Below, piece by piece: positions 1 through 7,521 of a stretch of 17,035 bases of DNA. A model generated the notes under the pieces. That model did not search any database and was not told the DNA's origin. It worked only from the letters and a program-made list of their open reading frames with translations. The position numbers and the translations under genes are program-made. Source of the DNA: CAYQDF01 sp964416175 (GTDB lineage: Bacteria > Chloroflexota > Anaerolineae > Anaerolineales > UBA4823); the NCBI GenBank assembly GCA_964416175.1, contig CAYQDF010000067.1, positions 1 to 17,035 of the forward strand, given 5' to 3'. How positions within the stretch are numbered: the first letter of the stretch is position 1; every line of letters begins with the position of its first letter.

Positions 1-2
1 GC

Positions 3-65
3 CTCGTCCAGGAAATCTGCGAAAGCCTCCCGATCTGCGGCGCCTCCCTTTCCGATATGGAATAA
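3..65 (+). CDS. C-terminal fragment of a possible plus-strand gene, cut by the left edge
   Basis: An open frame runs from the window edge to a TAA at 63-65 and encodes about 20 residues ending in LSDME. Most codons end in G or C, more so than in the opposite-strand reading of the same codons, which hints that the plus strand is the coding one. The stop is followed six bases later by the hairpin at 71-112, as expected at the end of a gene convergent with the minus-strand cluster. Two cysteines are present (ICES and PICGA), but the piece is too short to assign a family. The minus-strand reading of the same bases is also open, so the call is weak. Confidence 0.3.
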   Translation, partial: LVQEICESLPICGASLSDME

Positions 66-70
66 GAGTT

Positions 71-112
71 TTTTGTTATCGATTGGGGCGGCTGCCCCAA
101 TCGACAACAAAA
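71..112. terminator. Long hairpin between convergent genes; possible bidirectional transcription barrier
   Basis: Bases 71-89 and 94-112 form a 19-bp inverted repeat with one mismatch (A78 against C105) and a four-base loop (90-93). The loop-proximal half is GC-rich. It lies just after the plus-strand stop at 65 and 53 bases past the end of the minus-strand aminotransferase, the usual place for a shared terminator. The arms run from a T-tract to an A-tract on both strands, so neither transcript has the classical U-run directly after the stem. It may block transcription, stabilise 3' ends, or be a small interspersed element. Confidence 0.5.
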
Positions 113-165
113 GCCCTCATTTTAATGAACCTTCCTTGAGCAAAAATCAGGCTGCCGCGCCGCTA

Positions 166-1440
166 TCACCGGGTGATCGTTTTTTCAAGAGCCGCATTAA
201 AGATAGTTAAAGCTTCACGGACCTGGTCCGAGCTCACGTTCAACGGCGGCATCCAGCGGACCGTGTTGTCCCATGGTCCGCAGGTCAGCAGCAGAAGGCG
301 CTCTTCGAGGCAGGCGTGAACGACCGCTTTTGCGGTCTCCTTATCCGGTTTCCGCTCCGGCGTACGGAATTCCGCCCCGATCATGAGGCCAAGGCCGCGC
401 ACGTCCCCAATCTGCGGGTATTCTTCCTGCAGATGGCGGAGACCAGCAAAGAGCTCGGCGCCCCGTGCCGCGGCATTTTCCAGCATGCCTTCCTCGCGCA
501 TCGCCCGGATCGTAGCCACCCCGGCAGCGGCAGCGACGGCGTTCCCACCGAATGTCCCCCCATGTGACCCGGGCTCCCATTCCTCCATCAATTCCATCCG
601 GCTGACTACGCCGGAGATCGGCAACCCGGAAGCCAGTCCTTTGGCGATGGTCATCACGTCGGGTTCAATCCCGAAGTGCTCCAGTGCAAACCACCTGCCG
701 GTCCTGCCGAACCCGGACTGGATCTCATCCAGGATCAGCAGGATCCCGTGCTGGTCGCAGACCGCGCGCAGGCCGCGCAAGAAGCTCCCCGGCGGCACAA
801 CGTAGCCGCCCTCGCCGAGCACCGGCTCGACCAGCACTGCCGCGGTCTCGCCTGGAGAGGTCTGGGAGAGGAGCAAATATTCCAGCTCCTCCAGGCACCA
901 CCGGCTGGTCTCTTCCTCATCCCACCCGTAGCGGTAAGCGTAGGGATACGGCGCAACGTACACGCCGGGCATCAGCGGCTGGTAGCCAGCCCGATAAATG
1001 GTCTTCGAGGTGGTCAACGACATGGTGCCGACCGTGCGCCCATGGAAGCTGCCCTGGAATACGATCACGTTTGGGCGCCGGGTCGCGTGTCGAGCGAGCT
1101 TCAATGCGCCTTCGATCGCTTCTGCCCCCGAATTGCTGAAGAAAAAGCCGTCGAGGGAAGGCGGTACGATACTGCGCAGTTCATTGACGAGTTCCAGCAT
1201 CGGTTCGTGGACGATGATGTTAGCCTGACCATGGAGCAGCTTTCCCGCCTGGGCCTGGATTGCTGCGACCACTTTCGGGTGGCAGTGTCCCGTGTTTGTC
1301 ACCGCGATCCCGCAGGTGAAATCCAGATAAGGGGTGCCGTCCTGGTCGTAGATGTAACACCCTTCCGCGCGGGATGCGATGATTGGTGTGTAGTGGGGCC
1401 AGACCGGGGAAAGATGCCCCAGCGCTTCCTGCAACGACAT
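166..1440 (-). CDS. Class III PLP aminotransferase, 4-aminobutyrate transaminase-like
   Basis: This enzyme moves an amino group, typically from the end of an omega-amino acid or diamine, to a keto acid such as 2-oxoglutarate or pyruvate, leaving a semialdehyde. The 424-residue protein has the class III fold signatures: the phosphate-binding segment SNSGAEA near residue 102, the SFHGRT segment near 131, the cofactor-ring aspartate in LILDEIQSGFGRTG (D238), and the Schiff-base lysine in TIAKGL (K267). Overall it resembles GabT and acetylornithine-type transaminases. The ATG at 1438-1440 is chosen because CAGGAGGA lies six bases upstream. A longer frame exists but overlaps the preceding gene. 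It is the last gene of the cluster, 14 bases after the aldehyde:ferredoxin oxidoreductase, and would supply semialdehydes to the dehydrogenases upstream. The exact amine donor is unknown. Confidence 0.9.
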   Translation of the reverse strand: MSLQEALGHLSPVWPHYTPIIASRAEGCYIYDQDGTPYLDFTCGIAVTNTGHCHPKVVAAIQAQAGKLLHGQANIIVHEPMLELVNELRSIVPPSLDGFFFSNSGAEAIEGALKLARHATRRPNVIVFQGSFHGRTVGTMSLTTSKTIYRAGYQPLMPGVYVAPYPYAYRYGWDEEETSRWCLEELEYLLLSQTSPGETAAVLVEPVLGEGGYVVPPGSFLRGLRAVCDQHGILLILDEIQSGFGRTGRWFALEHFGIEPDVMTIAKGLASGLPISGVVSRMELMEEWEPGSHGGTFGGNAVAAAAGVATIRAMREEGMLENAAARGAELFAGLRHLQEEYPQIGDVRGLGLMIGAEFRTPERKPDKETAKAVVHACLEERLLLLTCGPWDNTVRWMPPLNVSSDQVREALTIFNAALEKTITR

Positions 1441-1446
1441 GAGAAA

Positions 1447-1454
1447 TCCTCCTG
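1447..1454 (-). promoter_or_regulatory. Ribosome binding site deciding the start of the last aminotransferase
   Basis: CAGGAGGA ends six bases before the ATG at 1440 and immediately follows the TAA stop of the preceding gene. It favours the 424-residue protein over the 458-residue open frame that begins inside the upstream gene. Confidence 0.8.
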
Positions 1455-3371
1455 TTAATATTGGACGGGCAGCTGGTCGACCAGCCACCCCAGGCCGAGC
1501 GCCTCCAGCCTGCTGGGAGTCGGAATTCCATCCGCTGTCCACCCCATTAATTTGTAATATTCATCGAGCGCCGCTTTAAATTCCATTGGATCGATCGCCA
1601 CGCCCGCTGTCGGGCCAGATCCCCCCAGAGGTCTGAAGAACTTCTTCGGCAGGGCATCTTCCTTACGCGTGAATCCCTCTCTGGCGTTGAACGTCCGAAG
1701 CATATTTAGCCGCCTTTCCCCGACTTGCATCATTTCTTCGAGGCTCACGTCCCACCCGGTGACTGCCCGGATCATCTCGACCATCTCGGACGGTCCGTAA
1801 AGCGTCCAGGCTGGTCCCCAAACGAACTGGCACAGGTCGACCGTGTCCAGGATACTGTAGAAGACCTGGGTAGTTGCGGCGAACCGCACTTTCTCCGGCC
1901 CAAAGTCCCCGTATGGTGTGGGATCCGCCAGACCGATCAAACTCAGGCGCGACAGGCAGGCTGGGCTGGCATCCTCTTCGTACATGGGGTCGTGCTCGCT
2001 GGACTGGTGGTCGGCGCCAAAGGGGTTGACGGCGTAGATCAGGGCGAGAGATTTCTTCGCCTGCGGCATGTGCGCCGGGGCTTCCTGGCCCTTAACGGTG
2101 ACCAGGCATTCCTCGGCTTCCGGCCCCCACATTTGCGCCGCATGCGCAGATCCCTGGGACAGCGCCGGTCCAAGCGGGCTTTCGTTGTTCACGATCTGAC
2201 GGAGCGCTTCCAACATCGCCTCAGCATTCCCGAACCGCAGGTCCAGCCCGCCGGTCTGGACTTTCCCGATGATCCCTTTTTCGAAGCACTCCATGGCAAA
2301 GGCAATCGTTGCCCCGCAGGAAATGGTATCCACGCCGTACGCGTTGCATATCTCGTTTGCCTTGGCGATCGCTCCCAGGTCGTCTACCCCGCAGTACGAT
2401 CCGAAGGTGGCGATGGTCTCGTATTCCGGCCCGCCGTAGACCGGGTCCACCCTGTATTTCCCATTGTCCATCTCTACGACACGTTTGCAGCGGACCACGC
2501 ATGCGTAGCAGGTGTCACGTTCCTTGAGGATCGTCTTAGCCATCACCTGCCCGCTGATGGCGTCTGGATTTCCGAACTGGCCTTCGTTGTAGTTGCTGGT
2601 CGGCAGTGTTCCGGCAGTGCTCTGCCAGTTGACGATGCCCGCCGTGCCGAATTCCGCAAGTTCCTCCACATCCGGGTTCTCCGCCATCATCGGGGGACCC
2701 AACCGCGACAACCGGGCGAGCGCCGCCCGGTCAGCGACCTCCAACCGCCCCTTTCCGCGGACGACGACTGCTTTCAGATTCTTGCTCGCCATGATCAACC
2801 CCATGCCAGTGCGCCCATTGTTGCGGTTGGCCATATTGACCAGGCTCGAGAAAAGCACGCCGTTCTCCGCCGCCGGGCCGTGCTGGAGGACCTCAGCCTT
2901 CCTGTCGCCGATCTCCGCTTTCAGGATCTGGTCCACTTCACCGGTCAGCTTCCCCCTCAGGTGTGCCGCGTCGTTGAGCCGGGCTTCTCCGTCGATCAGG
3001 CTCAGGTAAACCGGATGTGAAGCCCTGCCCCTGACCACGATACCGTCAAAACCGGCAAATTTCAGCTCGGCTGGGAAAAACCCTCCGGATTGGGAATCTC
3101 CGATCGCCCCGCTGACGGGCGAGCGCGCATTGGCGTTCAGCCGGCTCTGACCGGAGATCGGCGCGCCTGTCGTAACTCCAACCATTAGCGTCAGCACGCT
3201 TTCCGGCGCCAGGGCCGGAGTCCCCCGCGGCATTTCCCTCAGAATGTAATACAGCCCCATGGCGCTGCCGCCGAAATACTCCCGGTAGAACGACTCAGGA
3301 GGCCGCTCGATTTCAATGGATTCGTTCGTCAGGTCGACGTGCAGGATTCTCCCGGCCAACCCGTATGACAT
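1455..3371 (-). CDS. aor: Tungsten-containing aldehyde:ferredoxin oxidoreductase
   Basis: The enzyme oxidises aldehydes to carboxylic acids in the cytoplasm and reduces ferredoxin; the family binds a bis-tungstopterin cofactor and one [4Fe-4S] cluster. The 638-residue protein has the family's usual length and start (MSYGLAGRIL). The cluster ligands are visible as C288-x2-C291-x3-C295 with a fourth cysteine at C514 (DLCQF). By memory the first three fall at the same residue numbers as in the Pyrococcus furiosus enzyme. The N-terminal domain (about 1-210) has the GxxxR-rich cofactor-binding pattern (ANARSP, NRNNGRTGMG). The ATG at 3369-3371 follows AAGGAGGAG; a longer frame to 3629 runs antiparallel to nothing but overlaps the preceding gene and is rejected. 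No pterin or tungstate genes are nearby. It would give an anaerobe a ferredoxin-linked way to dispose of the aldehydes made by this operon, or run backwards to reduce acids. Confidence 0.92.
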   Translation of the reverse strand: MSYGLAGRILHVDLTNESIEIERPPESFYREYFGGSAMGLYYILREMPRGTPALAPESVLTLMVGVTTGAPISGQSRLNANARSPVSGAIGDSQSGGFFPAELKFAGFDGIVVRGRASHPVYLSLIDGEARLNDAAHLRGKLTGEVDQILKAEIGDRKAEVLQHGPAAENGVLFSSLVNMANRNNGRTGMGLIMASKNLKAVVVRGKGRLEVADRAALARLSRLGPPMMAENPDVEELAEFGTAGIVNWQSTAGTLPTSNYNEGQFGNPDAISGQVMAKTILKERDTCYACVVRCKRVVEMDNGKYRVDPVYGGPEYETIATFGSYCGVDDLGAIAKANEICNAYGVDTISCGATIAFAMECFEKGIIGKVQTGGLDLRFGNAEAMLEALRQIVNNESPLGPALSQGSAHAAQMWGPEAEECLVTVKGQEAPAHMPQAKKSLALIYAVNPFGADHQSSEHDPMYEEDASPACLSRLSLIGLADPTPYGDFGPEKVRFAATTQVFYSILDTVDLCQFVWGPAWTLYGPSEMVEMIRAVTGWDVSLEEMMQVGERRLNMLRTFNAREGFTRKEDALPKKFFRPLGGSGPTAGVAIDPMEFKAALDEYYKLMGWTADGIPTPSRLEALGLGWLVDQLPVQY

Positions 3372-3374
3372 GAT

Positions 3375-3383
3375 CTCCTCCTT
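3375..3383 (-). promoter_or_regulatory. Strong ribosome binding site for the aldehyde:ferredoxin oxidoreductase
   Basis: AAGGAGGAG lies three bases before the ATG at 3371 and overlaps the TAA stop (3382-3384) of the upstream dehydrogenase. It fixes the start at MSYGL and suggests translational coupling of the two genes. Confidence 0.8.
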
Positions 3384-4863
3384 AGAACTTGCGCGACCAC
3401 TCCTTCGGCCAGCGTTCGATGACCACCTTGGTCTGGGTGAAGAATTCGACGGCGTGTTCGCCCTGCCCATGCAGCGTGCCGAAGAAGCTCTCTTTCCACC
3501 CGCTGAACGGGAAGAATGCCATCGGCGCAGCGACTCCGATGTTGATCCCGATATTCCCCGCTTCAACCTGGTTGCGGAATTTCCGGGCTGCTGCTCCGCT
3601 GCTGGTGAACAGGCAGGCCATGTTTCCATACGTCCCCTTGTTCACCAGGTCGATCGCAACTTCCACATCCGGGAGGTGGATCAACCCCATGACCGGGCCA
3701 AAGATCTCGGTTTTGATGATCTCGCCGTCTAAAGGCAGATCTTCCAGGATCGTTGGGCGCAGGAAATTGCCGCGCTCGTAACCCGGGACTCGCGCCTGTC
3801 GCCCATCCACGAGCGGGTGTGCCCCTTCGTCGATCCCCTTCTGGATCAAACCTTCGATGCGGTCTTTGCTCTGCATGGAGATCACCGGCCCCATTTCGAC
3901 TTCGTCGTCAAGGCCGTACCCAACCTTCCGCTGGATGGCGACGTCGATTAAAGCCGGGGTAAAAATCCTCCGGGCTTCGTCGCCGGCTGTTATCACCAGA
4001 GATGCCGCCAGGCAGCGCTGGCCGGCGTTCCCGAAGACGCTGTCCGCGACGATTCGCGTCGTCAGGTCGATATCGGCATCTGGGAGGATCAGGATGGGGT
4101 TCTTGGCGCCGCCCTGCGCCTGCACCCGTTTACCGTTAGCTGCTGCACGGGCGTAGACGTGCCGGGCGACCGGCGTCGAACCGACAAAGCTGACCGCCTG
4201 GACGGAGGGGTGATCGAGCAGGGCGTTCACCGTGTCGGCTGCGCCGTTCACCAGGTTGACTGCGCCCGGCGGAAAGCCCGCTTCTTCCAGCAGGTGGAAT
4301 ACCTTATGCATCGTCAGGGGTGTTTTCTCCGAGGGCTTAACAATCACAGTGTTTCCACAGGCCAGGGCGTAAGGCATAAACCAGAACGGAATCATGCCGG
4401 GGAAGTTGAACGGACCAATGATGGCGCACACACCGACTGGCTGCCGGATCATGAACTCGTCGATCCCCGGAGCGACGTCCTCCAGGATCCTGCCCTGCAT
4501 CATCGTTGGGATCCCGCAGGCCACTTCGACATTTTCGATCGCCCGCCGTATTTCTCCCTCGGATTCTTTCAGCGTCTTGCCGTTCTCCAACGTGATCGTC
4601 CGCGTCAGCTCATCAAAATGTTCTTCCAGCAGGTTTTTTAACCGAAACAGGTGCTGGATGCGCTCCGTTGGCGGCACTCTTTTCCAGGAATCAAGAGCTC
4701 TCGCTGCTTCCCGGGCAGCACGATCGACCTCCTCTGCCGTCGAGAGCGGCGTGCGCGCCAGGATTTTTGCCGTGGCTGGGTTAATGACTGCCAGACTTTC
4801 CTCAGCTCCTGACCTCTCCCAGGCGCCTCCTATGTAGTTCAACAATCTTCCGCTTTCGTTCAT
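3382..4863 (-). CDS. mmsA: CoA-acylating (methyl)malonate-semialdehyde dehydrogenase-like protein
   Basis: Family members convert malonate or methylmalonate semialdehyde, CoA and NAD to acetyl- or propionyl-CoA, CO2 and NADH. The 493-residue protein is full length. The nucleophile is C284 in NAGQRC. The glutamate general base of ordinary aldehyde dehydrogenases (ELGGK) is replaced by Q250 in QAQGGAKNP, as expected for a CoA-acylating enzyme that does not need to activate water. R107 and R283 sit where this family has the two arginines that recognise the substrate's carboxylate (from memory of the Bacillus enzyme). The usual GAKNH segment is GAKNP here, so a related semialdehyde is possible. 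Only three bases separate it from the preceding stop. Its AAGG is directly against the ATG, so translation is probably coupled to the upstream gene. It would draw carbon from the pathway as acyl-CoA. Confidence 0.85.
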   Translation of the reverse strand: MNESGRLLNYIGGAWERSGAEESLAVINPATAKILARTPLSTAEEVDRAAREAARALDSWKRVPPTERIQHLFRLKNLLEEHFDELTRTITLENGKTLKESEGEIRRAIENVEVACGIPTMMQGRILEDVAPGIDEFMIRQPVGVCAIIGPFNFPGMIPFWFMPYALACGNTVIVKPSEKTPLTMHKVFHLLEEAGFPPGAVNLVNGAADTVNALLDHPSVQAVSFVGSTPVARHVYARAAANGKRVQAQGGAKNPILILPDADIDLTTRIVADSVFGNAGQRCLAASLVITAGDEARRIFTPALIDVAIQRKVGYGLDDEVEMGPVISMQSKDRIEGLIQKGIDEGAHPLVDGRQARVPGYERGNFLRPTILEDLPLDGEIIKTEIFGPVMGLIHLPDVEVAIDLVNKGTYGNMACLFTSSGAAARKFRNQVEAGNIGINIGVAAPMAFFPFSGWKESFFGTLHGQGEHAVEFFTQTKVVIERWPKEWSRKF

Positions 4864-4866
4864 CCT

Positions 4867-6036
4867 TCACACCATTTTCGTTATCGTGACTTGAGTCGGC
4901 ATGTCGTGAGCTTCCAGCTCTTTGAAAAACGGCACCGGGTCGATGACGACCTCCGGGGGATGAACGCCAGGCTGGATGCGCCCTTCTGCCAGCCAGATAG
5001 CGGCAATTGCCGGGGCGGCGCCGGTTGGCAGCGCACCTTTTACCGTCAGCGTGCCCAACCGGTAAGTCACGCGCTCACCTCCCATTGTCCCAGACACCTC
5101 TGTGACGATCTCTTTGACCCAGTCGGGAGGCCGATTCGCAGGCGGCGCCAGGAATTCGGTGATGGGCGGGACGTAGCCTGAGAGCAGCCTGACCATCAGC
5201 TGGCGGGGGATCACCCGCTGTCCATCCACATCGACAGGATCCGCGCTGCTGAAGCCGAAGTCAGCCAGCACCCGGATCTTTTCAACCACCGCCTTTGCCA
5301 TGCCCCAGTAATTGATCTTGAAAAAGCACTCTCTCACCCCTTTAGCCGCATAAGTTACCGGCAGCGTCGCGACCTCCGAATGCAGAGAAAGATGCATGGG
5401 GAGCAGTCCGATCGGGCGCGTGAACCAGTAGTCCTCGAACTCGCTTAAAGGTTCCATCGAATGAAAATCCCCATCCCGGTAGACGACAGGTTTCAAGGTC
5501 AGCTCATCCACTATCGTCGGCACGGCGTAGGTAAAGCGCGGATCTTCGCTGGCGGGCGGCTTGATCCCGTCGTAGATCTTGATGCTGTCGATGGTCTCCA
5601 GTCTCTCGGCAGCGAACCGCGCCTGGATGTTGGGGATTCCGGGAGCTGACCCCATCCCCAGGACCGCGCTCAGGCCAGAGGTTGCAAAATCCTCATGTTT
5701 CTCCAGCTGTTTGCGGGTGGTGTAGAACAGACCTCCCATATCTGTGTAGTGCGTGCCCGCTCTCAAGCAGGCTTCCATGACCTTCAGGTTTGTGTAATAC
5801 ACGGTCGCATTTAGACACGCGTCCGAATCTGCGAGAACCCGGACCAGTCCTTCCGGGTCATTGACGTCTGCGAACTGGAGGGCGATCTTCTTGCTGCCGA
5901 TGGAGTCTGCCACGACCCTGGCCTGGTCAAGGTTCAGGTCAGCGATCTGAACCTGGTCAACGCGCGGGTCTTGAGCCAGGAACTGTACCGCAATGCATCC
6001 CATCTTGCCTGCTCCACCCAGAACTGTGATTCGCAT
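4867..6036 (-). CDS. Saccharopine dehydrogenase-family oxidoreductase, lysine 6-dehydrogenase-like (copy A)
   Basis: The 389-residue protein starts with a Rossmann segment VLGGAGKMG (GxGxxG, G8-G10-G13) and has an aspartate at the end of the second strand (D33 in IADLN), which usually means NAD preference. The middle (YYTNLKVMEACLRAG, then YTDMGG; later SAPGIPN) and the C-terminal PGVHPPEVV segment fit the group around NAD-dependent L-lysine 6-dehydrogenase, which deaminates a terminal amine to an aldehyde. The actual substrate is not known. Saccharopine or carboxyspermidine dehydrogenase activities are alternatives. The ATG at 6034-6036 is chosen for its TAAGGAGA ribosome site; the longer frame to 6075 overlaps the upstream gene. 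It directly follows an aldehyde dehydrogenase, a pairing repeated by the genes at 8887-11511. Confidence 0.82.
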   Translation of the reverse strand: MRITVLGGAGKMGCIAVQFLAQDPRVDQVQIADLNLDQARVVADSIGSKKIALQFADVNDPEGLVRVLADSDACLNATVYYTNLKVMEACLRAGTHYTDMGGLFYTTRKQLEKHEDFATSGLSAVLGMGSAPGIPNIQARFAAERLETIDSIKIYDGIKPPASEDPRFTYAVPTIVDELTLKPVVYRDGDFHSMEPLSEFEDYWFTRPIGLLPMHLSLHSEVATLPVTYAAKGVRECFFKINYWGMAKAVVEKIRVLADFGFSSADPVDVDGQRVIPRQLMVRLLSGYVPPITEFLAPPANRPPDWVKEIVTEVSGTMGGERVTYRLGTLTVKGALPTGAAPAIAAIWLAEGRIQPGVHPPEVVIDPVPFFKELEAHDMPTQVTITKMV

Positions 6037-6042
6037 TCTCGA

Positions 6043-6050
6043 TCTCCTTA
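6043..6050 (-). promoter_or_regulatory. Ribosome binding site deciding the start of oxidoreductase copy A
   Basis: TAAGGAGA lies six bases before the ATG at 6036, which begins the Rossmann fold directly. It rules out the longer start at 6075, inside the preceding aldehyde dehydrogenase. Confidence 0.8.
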
Positions 6051-6056
6051 GATTTC

Positions 6057-7511
6057 TTATTCCCACGGGAACCACCAGGGTTTGAGCCCGCCCTCGATCT
6101 CCCAGTGGATATGTTTCGTTTCGAAGAATTCTTCGAGACCTTCCTGGCCGAGTTCCCTGCCGATTCCGGAGCGTTTCATGCCGCCGAAAGGACCGGCCAC
6201 GTTATCGATGAGGGGATCGTTGATCCAGACGTTGCCTGCCTCGATCTCCTCCAGGTAGCGTTTCACCTTTCGCGGATCATTCGAGAACAGCGTGGCGCCC
6301 AACCCATACCTGGATCGGTTGGAACGGTCCAGGGCTTCTTCGAAATCTCTCACCGGCACGATCGGCAGGACGGGACCGAAGGTCTCATCCTTCATGACTG
6401 GCATGTCCTCCGTGACATCGACGAGGACTGTCGGTTCGTAGAAGAAGCCTTTCGTCCTGCCCGGCGGGATCCGGCCTCCAGTTACCACGCTGGCGCCGCT
6501 CATCTTTGCCTGCCTGACCTGGTCATCGACCTTCGCGCGCTCTTCAGCGCGAATCATCGGGGTGACCTCGCTTTCCGGATCGATGCCGGGTCCCACGACC
6601 AGTCCACGCGTCAGTTCGACGACTCTGTCCAGGAATTCCGGATAGATTCCTTTTTCCACATATACCCGTTCCACGGACGTGCAGACCTGTCCGGCGTTCA
6701 AAAAGCCGCCCCACACAGCTGCGCGGGCTGCGGCTTCGACATCGCTGTCTGCGCAGACGATCAGCGGGTCTTTGCCACCCAGTTCGAGGTGAACGTGCTT
6801 CACATCCTCGGCTGCCAGCCGCATGATCCGCTGGCCGACTTCTGTGCTGCCGGTAAAGGCAATCATGCGCACATCTGGATGAGCGACCAGGTATTCTCCC
6901 ACTTCGCGGCCTGAACCAGTGAGGATGTTGACAACCCCTGACGGAAGGTGATCGAAATAACGCGCGAATCCCAACGACACCCAGGAGGTATAAGTCGCCG
7001 GCTTCACGACCACAGTGTTCCCGGCAGCCAACGCCGGAGCCAGCTTCCAGACTAACAGCAGCAGCGGGTAGTTCCAGGGGACGATCGCTGCGACCACTCC
7101 CAGCGGCACCTTCAACACGGCGGAAAACTGGCTCGCTTCCGGTGAGGGGATAACTCGCCCGCGGTAGTGGCGCCCAAGCTCAGCGTAATAATCGAAACAC
7201 TGGGCTGACCATTCGATGTAGCCGCGGTTCTTGCGGATCGAACGGCCAGTTTCCAGCGTCAACTCGACAGCCAGGGCTTCCAGGTTCTCTCGCAGCCGCC
7301 TGGCGACCTCGTGCAGCATCCCCGCCCTTTCGGAGGCAGGCACGCGCTTCCATCCCTCGAAAGCAGTTTTCGCTGCTCTCACAGCGAGCTCGGCTTCGCG
7401 CTGCGATCCCCAGGCATACTCGCCGAGGTTCGATTCATCCGCCGGGTTTAACGCTTGCTTTGGTGAGTCCTCTCCAGTCAGGTATCTGCCGTCGATCCAC
7501 AGCTCTCGCAT
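6057..7511 (-). CDS. NAD(P)-dependent aldehyde dehydrogenase (copy 1)
   Basis: A 484-residue hydrolytic aldehyde dehydrogenase of the betaine-aldehyde/aminoaldehyde type. Catalytic residues are in place: N147 in PWNYP, general base E243 in HLELGGKDP, and nucleophile C277 in NAGQVC. Glycines for cofactor binding are seen in FTGSTEVG near residue 219. The C-terminus KHIHWEIEGG followed by a Trp/Pro-rich end closely matches the tail of the aldehyde dehydrogenase at 10063-11511, marking them as paralogs. The ATG is seven bases after the stop of the upstream aminotransferase, whose stop codon is part of the ribosome site. The gene downstream is a lysine-6-dehydrogenase-like enzyme, so this protein most simply oxidises the aldehyde that one makes. 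Substrate and NAD/NADP choice are not determinable here. Confidence 0.92.
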   Translation of the reverse strand: MRELWIDGRYLTGEDSPKQALNPADESNLGEYAWGSQREAELAVRAAKTAFEGWKRVPASERAGMLHEVARRLRENLEALAVELTLETGRSIRKNRGYIEWSAQCFDYYAELGRHYRGRVIPSPEASQFSAVLKVPLGVVAAIVPWNYPLLLLVWKLAPALAAGNTVVVKPATYTSWVSLGFARYFDHLPSGVVNILTGSGREVGEYLVAHPDVRMIAFTGSTEVGQRIMRLAAEDVKHVHLELGGKDPLIVCADSDVEAAARAAVWGGFLNAGQVCTSVERVYVEKGIYPEFLDRVVELTRGLVVGPGIDPESEVTPMIRAEERAKVDDQVRQAKMSGASVVTGGRIPPGRTKGFFYEPTVLVDVTEDMPVMKDETFGPVLPIVPVRDFEEALDRSNRSRYGLGATLFSNDPRKVKRYLEEIEAGNVWINDPLIDNVAGPFGGMKRSGIGRELGQEGLEEFFETKHIHWEIEGGLKPWWFPWE

Positions 7512-7521
7512 GCATCCCTCA
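7512..7521 (-). promoter_or_regulatory. Overlapping stop codon and ribosome binding site
   Basis: Read on the minus strand this is TGAGGGATGC followed by the ATG at 7511. The TGA stop of the aminotransferase forms part of the GAGGG ribosome site of the aldehyde dehydrogenase, so the two should be translationally coupled. Confidence 0.65.

Noticed and set aside
676..1458. A 260-codon open frame on the plus strand
   Set aside because: Antisense to a well-supported aminotransferase, with no ribosome site context or recognisable motif in the translation.
1725..3020. A 431-codon open frame on the plus strand
   Set aside because: It lies entirely antisense to the aldehyde:ferredoxin oxidoreductase, whose family motifs and length are clear. 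The antisense translation has no recognisable domain, and such shadows are common in G+C-rich DNA.
3372..3629. N-terminal extension of the aldehyde:ferredoxin oxidoreductase to 724 residues
   Set aside because: The extra 86 residues overlap the upstream dehydrogenase out of frame, match nothing in the family, and a strong ribosome site precedes the internal ATG at 3371.
6105..6914. A 269-codon open frame on the plus strand
   Set aside because: Antisense to an aldehyde dehydrogenase with all catalytic residues; it is a shadow of that gene's codon usage.
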